Source: JAVBNT01 sp031551355 (GTDB taxonomy: Bacteria; Vulcanimicrobiota; CADAWZ01). From it: DNA of 28,866 bases. Shown here piece after piece: positions 7,893-13,562 of the stretch (its first letter is position 1; the number at the start of each line of letters is the position of its first letter). The notes under the pieces were generated by a model. That model saw nothing but the letters and a program-made list of their open reading frames with translations, had not been told where the DNA came from and made no database searches. The stretch covers positions 1 through 28,866 of the forward strand of contig JAVBNT010000053.1 in NCBI GenBank assembly GCA_031551355.1, read 5' to 3'. Made by a program: the position numbers and the translations under genes.

Positions 7893-8474
7893 CTATTCAA
7901 GGGATTTTATTATCCGGCACGGATTACCGACGGCAAGCACATTGTCAGGCAAAGATTTGGTGACAACGCTTCCGGCGCCAACCGTGACTCCATCGCCAAT
8001 AGTTACTCCCGGCAAAATGATCGAGCCTCCGCCGATCCACACGTTATTGCCTATTTTTACCGGAGCAGACTGTGTTTTACAAAAGGAAAAATCCCTGTTG
8101 GCACTGTCTCCAAAACGCTCCTGCGCCCTTACGGGATGGAAAACAGTATAAATGTGCACTCCCGGCGCAATCAAAGCATTATCGCCGATCGTAATCGTAT
8201 TGCCGTCCAGAAAAACACAATTCATGTTGACTTCACAGTTATCGCCAAAGTGAATAAATTTGCCATAATCAACAAAAAACGGTGCGGCAATCCAGGTTTT
8301 TGGTCCTTTAGAACCAAGCAGCTGATCGAGAATACGCATTTGTCCTTCACGATCGGCAAAATCAAGATCATTATAGGCTTTCATTAATTTCTTGGCGCCA
8401 CGCCAAAGAGTCAAAAGCTCAGAATCCCCGCAGTCATAAAGCTGCCCGCTAAGCATTTTTTCCATTTCAGTCAT
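7893..8474 (-). CDS. Sugar O-acetyltransferase (maltose/galactoside acetyltransferase family)
   Basis: The 193-residue product is a left-handed beta-helix acetyltransferase using acetyl-CoA in the cytoplasm. The N-terminal mac domain begins with MTEMEKMLSGQLYD and includes LMKAYNDLDFADREGQ. Hexapeptide repeats run from about residue 90 (ITIGDNALIAPGVHI, VKIGNNVWIGGGSIILPG, VTIGDGVTVGAGSVV). The active-site histidine is in VHIYTVFHPV. Length and motif order match the Maa/LacA/NodL group; the acceptor sugar cannot be told. The ATG at 8474 has GGGAG upstream. It converges with the PHP-HAD gene, leaving 49 bp between them with no clear hairpin. Confidence 0.9.
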   Translation of the reverse strand: MTEMEKMLSGQLYDCGDSELLTLWRGAKKLMKAYNDLDFADREGQMRILDQLLGSKGPKTWIAAPFFVDYGKFIHFGDNCEVNMNCVFLDGNTITIGDNALIAPGVHIYTVFHPVRAQERFGDSANRDFSFCKTQSAPVKIGNNVWIGGGSIILPGVTIGDGVTVGAGSVVTKSLPDNVLAVGNPCRIIKSLE

Positions 8475-9085
8475 AATTTTTTCTCCCGAATTTTTTGTAA
8501 TGTAAGTTTTAAGAGTTTACTTACAGATCATTTTATCTTACCAAACTGTCCGATGTTTTAACATAGGTCCGTGAAGTATAATGTTAATATTACTATAGAA
8601 ATTAAAATTTCTTTACATTTTTTTTACATAACTGCATGATAATCTTGTATTATATCAATAATTCGGCAATTTCTTTGCTGTAAAATCATTTATATAGCCT
8701 TTTTAATATGCTATACTAAAAGCAGAAAAATGCAACGGACATTTTTGATGGATACTGAATCTCAAAATTCATACAATTAGAGCAATTTGCAATTGAACTG
8801 TCATACTCCTGCGAAACAAACGACATCGGTCAATCCATAAAATACTGGTTCGCCACAGAGGAGTTTATCCCCGCGAAGGCGGGGACTCGCGATGACGGCT
8901 ACGCCGTCTTTTACAAAAATGTTCACCGGATTTTAGTGACATTTTTAGTGACATATAAAATGCAAATTGCTCTAGAAAAATCATAATCAATATTGAAATT
9001 TAGGCGCAAACAAAAAGGAACCGGTTCGACCAGGTTTAGTGAAGACAGCGCAAAATAACAGATATCAAATATTATGGAGGGTTGT
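8475..9085. other. Long intergenic region carrying a MITE-like element
   Basis: About 610 bases without a supportable gene. The left part (8500-8770) is very AT-rich with several short palindromes, for example AGAAATTAAAATTTCT near 8597. The right part contains a 197-bp element with terminal inverted repeats (listed separately). The leader of the first tandem secreted-protein gene starts near 9039. No RNA gene was recognised. Confidence 0.6.
8778..8974. repeat. MITE-like element A, 14-bp terminal inverted repeats
   Basis: TAGAGCAATTTGCA at 8778-8791 is the exact reverse complement of TGCAAATTGCTCTA at 8961-8974. Both ends carry TA outermost, as would be left by insertion at a TA dinucleotide (Tc1/mariner-IS630 style). 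The interior has no open reading frame of note. It contains a GC-rich palindrome (TCCCCGC-GAAG-GCGGGGA, 8868-8885), a GACGGC-TAC-GCCGTC hairpin (8894-8908) and a perfect 12-bp tandem repeat TTTTAGTGACAT (8931-8942, 8943-8954). The termini match those of a second element at 13260-13391. Confidence 0.7.
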
Positions 9086-9679
9086 ATGCGTAGATTTTTG
9101 AGTATGATATTAGTTTTTTTTATAGTGATACTTTTACCAAACATCTCTATGGCTAATCAGGTCGGACGGGATCCCAAACCTGTAGATCTTAAGACTGAGC
9201 TTTTTCTGGAACCGTTTAAGGCTGAAGAAAAAATTGATTACTATCTGGCTGTGCGATACTTAGAGAGCATAATTTCGATAAAATCGATCAGCAAAGGCAA
9301 AATTATTTATCTGGCAAAGGATGGAGCTCTTGAAAAAGCTATGGAGCTTGTAAGTAATTTTGAAAAAGATCATCTGGATGTTAAGTTTAAAAAAGGCAAA
9401 ATAGAGCTTATAGGTGACACTATCTACAGTATATCAACTTCTTCTGCTTTACTTAAAACCAGCAGGGGAGTCAAAGTTGGCGATAATTTAATGACGTTAA
9501 TAGAAGCTTACGGCTTGCCTCTCAGAACAGATTATTTCAATAGCAAGCCGCATCTTTTCACTGAAACAAAGACAGGGTATATTTTCACTTATGCCCCTAA
9601 TCCACATGTTTATTTTGATTTCAAAGTGGATCATAACGCAATAATAAAACACATAAAAATAGGAATTTCGAGAAATTAA
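9086..9679 (+). CDS. Small secreted protein, copy 1 of a tandem pair
   Basis: The 197-residue protein has no confident family match. The start is the ATG at 9086, preceded by GGAGGG; the ATG at 9074 overlaps that ribosome site and is rejected. Residues 1-22 are a signal peptide (MRRFLSMILVFFIVILLPNI, then SMA). The mature part begins with a conserved DPKPVDLKTELFL segment. Its C-terminal half has SRGVKVGDNLMTLIEAYGLP, which resembles the G-x-x-x-G-D-x-x-x-x-x-x-x-x-G-x-P pattern of BamE-like and related small envelope domains; that is an inference. It has no cysteine near the cleavage site, so it is not a lipoprotein. It is followed 47 bp later by its paralogue, presumably in one transcript. 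Confidence 0.75.
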   Translation: MRRFLSMILVFFIVILLPNISMANQVGRDPKPVDLKTELFLEPFKAEEKIDYYLAVRYLESIISIKSISKGKIIYLAKDGALEKAMELVSNFEKDHLDVKFKKGKIELIGDTIYSISTSSALLKTSRGVKVGDNLMTLIEAYGLPLRTDYFNSKPHLFTETKTGYIFTYAPNPHVYFDFKVDHNAIIKHIKIGISRN

Positions 9680-9726
9680 TCTGGTGAAGTTAAAAATAAC
9701 AGACATCAAATATTACGGAGGGTTGT

Positions 9727-10320
9727 ATGCGTAGATTTTTGAGTATGATATTAGTTTTTTTTATAGTGATACTTTTGCCAAATATCTCTATGGCTCAGAT
9801 CGAACGCGATCCAAAACCTGTAGATCTTAAGACTGAGCTTTTTCTGGGACCGCTTAAAGCTTATGAAGAAGTTGATTTTGATCTTGCTGTGAAATATTTG
9901 GGGCAAATTACTTCGATAAAATCACTCAAATACGACAAAATTATCTATCGGGCAAAGGACGGGACTTCTGATAAAGCCACAAAACTTGTAAGTAATTTAA
10001 AAAAATCGTATCTTGATGTTAAGTTTGAAAAAGGCAGCATGAAACTTATTGGAAACACCATCTACAGCATATCAACTTCTTGTGATTCACTTAAAACCAG
10101 CAGAGGTATCAAGGTTGGCGATAATTTAATGACGTTAATAGAAGCTTACGGCTTGCCTCTTAAAACAAATCATTTCAGAAGCGAGCCGCACATCTTCGCC
10201 GAAACAGAGACAGGATATTTTTTTACTTATTCCTCTGATCCATATGTTTATTTTATTTTTGAAATAGATCGTAATGCAATAATAAAAAATATAGAAATAG
10301 GAATTTCGAGAAGTATATAA
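9727..10320 (+). CDS. Small secreted protein, copy 2 of a tandem pair
   Basis: This 197-residue paralogue of the preceding gene has an identical signal peptide and the same GGAGGG ribosome site. Shared blocks include ERDPKPVDLKTELFLGPLKA, LDVKF-KG, NTIYSISTS and SRGIKVGDNLMTLIEAYGLP. Between the blocks the two copies differ widely, with many charged-residue changes. That suggests divergence in a binding surface rather than decay, because length and frame are kept. Function is unknown; an extracytoplasmic location is the only firm statement. It converges with the orphan gene ending at 10419, and the 98 bp between them shows no clear terminator. Confidence 0.75.
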   Translation: MRRFLSMILVFFIVILLPNISMAQIERDPKPVDLKTELFLGPLKAYEEVDFDLAVKYLGQITSIKSLKYDKIIYRAKDGTSDKATKLVSNLKKSYLDVKFEKGSMKLIGNTIYSISTSCDSLKTSRGIKVGDNLMTLIEAYGLPLKTNHFRSEPHIFAETETGYFFTYSSDPYVYFIFEIDRNAIIKNIEIGISRSI

Positions 10321-10418
10321 TGCATTCAGGACATCAGTTCATTTTTTGACATAGAAAAAAACCTCCAAAATCAAGTTTATTTTACCTGACTTCAAAGGTT
10401 TACACAATATTATGGACA

Positions 10419-11282
10419 CTACTGAAAATCCTGGTTTGGGACTTTATACAAAACACGGGAAGGACCCGGGATTTGATAAAATAATTCTTCATTTCCAGAA
10501 CGATATTTAATCTTTCCAAAGCAATCATCAGAATCCAACTCGAACGATATAAATTCAACATCAATTTTTAAAAAATTATCTAACAATCTCTCAAACTGCA
10601 TTAGCCATTCAGAATGAGACAATTTATTACCACTGCTTGCACTACCTCCTAGCGGCATATAGATAACACCTTCAATTTCAAATAAAATATTTATGTTATT
10701 TTTGTAACAATGATAGATATCATCATCGTTTGTAACCTTATGTTTTAAACCTACTATGACTAGATTCGGAAAGAATCCAATAAACTCTAACCATCCATTG
10801 TTGTGTAAAGTTTTCAGAAAGTCAAAAGCAGTCCAACCTGAACCACTAGGATGATTAACGATATCCACAAGGTAAACACTAGTTGTCGTTTCTATAAATA
10901 GAAGAATATTATTCGAACGGGTTTTATCTTTTGACATATGAAGATGCTTGATATTCCAATGGTTAAAAAGCCTATCGGGTTTATCTGCATCAAACAAAGT
11001 TTTACTCTGCCAACCAGTAAGCTCTTCCCCCTTTTGGATTTTTTCGCTAAAGAAATCTACCAACTCTTTTAGATCTGGATTGCAGTCGAGTTTTTCCTGG
11101 ATTTCTTTAGAGGGTATGATATCTCTATTTGGTTTAGAAGAAATAGCTTTATCCTTGAAATTAAAAAATGCCAATATTAAATCTTCAAAAGTTCCACTAT
11201 TGTCATAGCTAATGCCATGTAAATCAAAATAAGATTTGATTTCTGTTGAAATAGCTGTTTTTAATTTTTCTTCAAAGAACAC
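10419..11282 (-). CDS. Hypothetical protein, orphan gene in a repeat-rich region
   Basis: I do not recognise this protein (about 287 residues). No ATG opens the frame. The GTG at 11282 has CAGAGGTG six bases upstream and is preferred; a GTG at 11291 would add three residues but overlaps that site. The product looks soluble and mixed alpha/beta, with no signal peptide or membrane segment. Noticeable stretches are LFNHWNIKHLHMSKDKTRSN followed by NILLFIE, then VDIVNHPSGSGWTAFDFLKT and VIYMPLGGSASSGNK. The W-x-I-x-HLH and R-S-x-x-LLF segments suggest a defined, possibly enzymatic core, but no family can be named. The gene is more AT-rich than the housekeeping genes and is flanked upstream by dispersed repeats, so recent acquisition is possible. 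Confidence 0.65.
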   Translation of the reverse strand: MFFEEKLKTAISTEIKSYFDLHGISYDNSGTFEDLILAFFNFKDKAISSKPNRDIIPSKEIQEKLDCNPDLKELVDFFSEKIQKGEELTGWQSKTLFDADKPDRLFNHWNIKHLHMSKDKTRSNNILLFIETTTSVYLVDIVNHPSGSGWTAFDFLKTLHNNGWLEFIGFFPNLVIVGLKHKVTNDDDIYHCYKNNINILFEIEGVIYMPLGGSASSGNKLSHSEWLMQFERLLDNFLKIDVEFISFELDSDDCFGKIKYRSGNEELFYQIPGPSRVLYKVPNQDFQ

Positions 11283-11349
11283 TAAATGCACCTCTGTTTA
11301 CAATTCTAAACTTCACTATAACATCAATAATTTGGTTTAAATTTTGTGG

Positions 11350-11369
11350 ATTCCCGCCTCCGCGGGAAT
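11350..11369. repeat. dRS3-like 20-bp palindrome
   Basis: ATTCCCGC-CTCC-GCGGGAAT is a perfect 8-bp stem with a 4-base loop, followed by GACA. Such ATTCCCGC/GCGGGAAT units are dispersed repeats in many bacteria and are known as dRS3 in Neisseria. A related TCCCCGC/GCGGGGA palindrome lies inside MITE-like element A. Confidence 0.7.
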
Positions 11370-11426
11370 GACATTTATCTACTATTGATAATCACAGATT
11401 TTTAAATATTACTATAAATACAATTA

Positions 11427-11724
11427 AGAAATCGTTCAAATTGGTGGAGATGTGAAGGAAACCGGGAGTGGCGACGAGCGAGGCGTAGATTAACTCAATG
11501 TCATTAAGTTAAGAGAAACTATTCATGATTAATTTGCCCTACCTGTCATTGCGAGCCTGTAAGGCGCGGCAATCCAGGCATTTATTTTTCTGGATTGCTT
11601 CGTCGGCAGCCTCCTCGCAATGACAAGGATCGCAAAAACAGCAATTTAAAACCTTAACTTAATGACATTGAGATTAACTACGTTGAGCGAGCGGCAGTCC
11701 CGGTTTACGAGCATCCGCCGATTT
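11427..11724. repeat. Outer imperfect inverted repeat enclosing a hairpin
   Basis: The left arm (about 11427-11514) reads, in reverse complement, CTTAACTTAATGACATTGAG and onward through TTAAtCTACG, GAGCGAGC-like bases and CCCGGTTT. The right arm (about 11653-11724) contains the same string in the same order with small gaps. The arms enclose the 82-bp hairpin at 11544-11625. The left arm also begins with AGAAATCGTTCAAA, a motif repeated at 11735. Boundaries are approximate because the arms fade gradually. Confidence 0.6.
11544..11625. repeat. Long hairpin repeat (TGTCATTGCGAG type)
   Basis: TGTCATTGCGAG (11544-11555) pairs perfectly with CTCGCAATGACA (11614-11625). Inside it GCAATCCAG (11569-11577) pairs with CTGGATTGC (11590-11598). 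Similar TCATTGCGAG...GCAATCC palindromes are widespread dispersed repeats in several bacterial phyla. No coding potential is seen. Confidence 0.75.
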
Positions 11725-11734
11725 CCACAAAACT

Positions 11735-11861
11735 AGAAATCGTTCAAAACAAGGTCAGACAATGGCGGATGATTGTGCATTGAGCTAAGCGTAGAATTAA
11801 CTACGTGTGCGAAAGGCATCAATCATCCGACGTTGTCTCACCGTAGTTTTCAACGATTTCT
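11735..11861. repeat. Long hairpin overlapping the 3' end of the TPR gene
   Basis: AGAAATCGTTCAAAAC (11735-11750) pairs, with one mismatch, with GTTTTCAACGATTTCT (11846-11861). Further in, GACAATGGCGGATGATTG (11758-11775) pairs with CAATCATCCGACGTTGTC with two mismatches. The right arm extends into the coding sequence of the neighbouring TPR protein and supplies its last codons and stop. It could also act as a transcription-end structure for that gene, but no T-run follows on the - strand. Confidence 0.7.
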
Positions 11862-13070
11862 CTCGAGTTGGCGGATGCGTTCAGTTACCTCTTCCCTATC
11901 CTCACCGTCCGGAGAAAGCTCAAGATATCTGCGGTACATTTTCGCGGCCATTGTATTATCGCCTTTTATTTCATATACTCCGGCCAGATTAAAGCAAACA
12001 TCCTTATTCCCCGGCTCCTGATTAAGCGCATCGTTAAGTATCAGCGCCGCCCTGTCATACAAAGCCTGACGCTTAAGGCACAGACCCAGGTTATTTTTCG
12101 CAGCGATATTTTCCGGCTCAAGCCACAGGGCTTTCATAAACCATTCATTCGCCTGCGTAAACTGTTCCAGATTAAACAGGGCAATACCCATTAAAGTCAT
12201 AAAGTCGGCACGGTCCGGCGAAAGGTCAAGAGCTTCTTTTATTTTTGCTACGGCCTCCTGATTGCGGCCGAGAGCAATCATCGAAGCTGAAAGAGATTTT
12301 TTCACAAAAAGATCCGCAGGTCTTTCACTTTCAAGTGAGACCAGTTTTCTGAAAGCAGCATTATAGTCACCGGCATTATAAAGATTAACGGCAATATTCA
12401 CTTCGGCCATTCTTGAAGGTATCGGGGCTAGCAACGCTTCATTAAGCGAAATATCACTACCCTCAATATTTCCGGAAGCATACATAAGTGCCCCTTCATT
12501 ATTTAAAGCCGGACCGTATTCCGGATTATACTCTAAAATTTTATTAGCCATCAGCGAAGATTTTTTACTGTAACCGGATTTAGCATAGACAGCCACCCTG
12601 TTAAGCTGAAGACGTATATCCGCAGGCTGAATTGCATATGCTTTTTCAATACTGTCAATGGCTTTTTCATATTTCCCATCCGACATATACACAAGAGCCA
12701 AATTATTGTAAACCCGCCAGTTTGCCGGTTCGGAGGCCAAAATTTTAAGACCTATTTCCGCTGCTTCCTCATAATTTCCCAGCATTCTCAGGGTTATAAT
12801 CCTGTCGGAGAGAACATCATTGCTGCCCTTTGATACGGCATATGCCGTCTTAATTGCCGCATCCGCCTTTGCAGGCAAACCAAGCTGAATCGCCAGAGAG
12901 TAATACGATTTCAAGACATTTAAGTCATAGGGATTTGAAGAAAGTTCGGACTCAAGCCTGGCAAAAGCAGCCTCAGGAGGGAGAATAACCTTTTCCTGAG
13001 GCTTTTTTTCCGCAAAGCAATTTGCAGTTAACAATAAAAACGAAAATATAAAAAACAAAAATATTCTCAT
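11850..13070 (-). CDS. Secreted tetratricopeptide-repeat protein
   Basis: The product is about 406 residues. The start is the ATG at 13070, which has AGGTG five bases upstream and opens a clear signal peptide (MRIFLFFIFSFLLLTANCFA, then EKK). The longer frame to 13124 lacks a ribosome site. The CF/AE junction could allow lipoprotein processing at the Cys, but the preceding TAN is a poor lipobox. From about residue 40 to the C-terminus there are repeated 34-residue TPR units, for example NWRVYNNLALVYMSDGKYEK, ADFMTLMGIALFNLEQFTQA and NIAAKNNLGLCLKRQALYDR. TPR proteins act as scaffolds, so the partner is unknown. The C-terminal residues RNR and the stop are encoded within a palindrome arm, so the original C-terminus may have been different. 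Confidence 0.85.
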   Translation of the reverse strand: MRIFLFFIFSFLLLTANCFAEKKPQEKVILPPEAAFARLESELSSNPYDLNVLKSYYSLAIQLGLPAKADAAIKTAYAVSKGSNDVLSDRIITLRMLGNYEEAAEIGLKILASEPANWRVYNNLALVYMSDGKYEKAIDSIEKAYAIQPADIRLQLNRVAVYAKSGYSKKSSLMANKILEYNPEYGPALNNEGALMYASGNIEGSDISLNEALLAPIPSRMAEVNIAVNLYNAGDYNAAFRKLVSLESERPADLFVKKSLSASMIALGRNQEAVAKIKEALDLSPDRADFMTLMGIALFNLEQFTQANEWFMKALWLEPENIAAKNNLGLCLKRQALYDRAALILNDALNQEPGNKDVCFNLAGVYEIKGDNTMAAKMYRRYLELSPDGEDREEVTERIRQLERNR

Positions 13071-13562
13071 AAAACACCTGTCCGCCAATGCAGGAATCTT
13101 CATGCGGCAAAGCCGCACCAACATATAAACTAAAACGCAACTGTAACAAAATCTTGTAAGAAAAACTGAATAAACATGTGCTTAGCATTGTTATGTTTTT
13201 ATAACAATTACGTAACAAAAAAATTCACTGTTTTTCCCATTACTGCAATTCAATGCCATTAGAGCAACTTGTAAAAATGTAGACAATACTGCACAAATAT
13301 GCCGTGACCATTATTAATCTGTTACACCCACGGATATTGCCGGATGATTTTTAAATGATTGGTATAGGCTATGTTAAATCAAGTTGCTCTAAATAGGTAT
13401 TTTTAATCGCCGGTTTTGCCATCTTTTTGATGTTGGCAGATAATCACTATCTGTCTCCACAGGGTCACGGAGGATAAAAACCGGGTATACCTCTCTGTTT
13501 TCTCCTCTTCTCTGTGAGAAACCCTTTTCTCTTAAATTTAATGACATTGGCTGCAATCATTA
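13071..13562. other. Intergenic region with TPR-gene leader, MITE-like element B and further repeats
   Basis: About 490 bases without a gene. Near the TPR start there is a TGCGGC-AAA-GCCGCA hairpin (13103-13117) and a TGTTAT...ATAACA palindrome near 13190. Element B occupies 13260-13391. Bases 13450-13540 (CCACAGGGTCACGGAGGA, TTCTCTGTGAGAAACCC) look like dispersed-repeat debris. No terminator for valS was recognised. Confidence 0.55.
13260..13391. repeat. MITE-like element B, 12-bp terminal inverted repeats
   Basis: TAGAGCAACTTG (13260-13271) is the exact reverse complement of CAAGTTGCTCTA (13380-13391); one more base pairs outside each end. The termini share the TAGAGCAAyTTG consensus and the outer TA with element A at 8778-8974, while the interiors differ. 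At 132 bp it cannot encode a transposase and would need one in trans. Confidence 0.7.

Larger units (their letters stand above)
9039..10330 (+). repeat. Tandem gene duplication, unit about 641-645 bp
   Basis: Two adjacent copies of a leader plus secreted-protein gene are arranged head to tail (unit 1 from about 9039, unit 2 from about 9684). The ribosome-site region and signal-peptide codons are nearly identical; only two silent differences were counted in the first 69 coding bases. The mature regions have many amino-acid differences. The downstream edge of the second copy is approximate. Confidence 0.8.
11283..11849. other. Repeat-packed intergenic region
   Basis: About 570 bases without a supportable gene. 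It contains, from left to right, a dRS3-like palindrome, an outer inverted repeat, a nested long hairpin, and a second long hairpin that runs into the end of the TPR gene. Each is listed separately. Confidence 0.7.

Noticed and set aside
7875..8387. 170-codon + strand frame within the acetyltransferase region
   Set aside because: It is antisense to a well-supported hexapeptide acetyltransferase, has no ribosome site and has no recognisable protein motifs.
11292..11849. CRISPR-like array in the repeat cluster
   Set aside because: The repeats are inverted and nested, of unequal length, without regular spacers or cas genes.
11850..13124. Longer TPR start at 13124
   Set aside because: The extra residues are charged and Cys-rich, precede a perfect signal peptide and lack a ribosome site; the ATG at 13070 is better supported.
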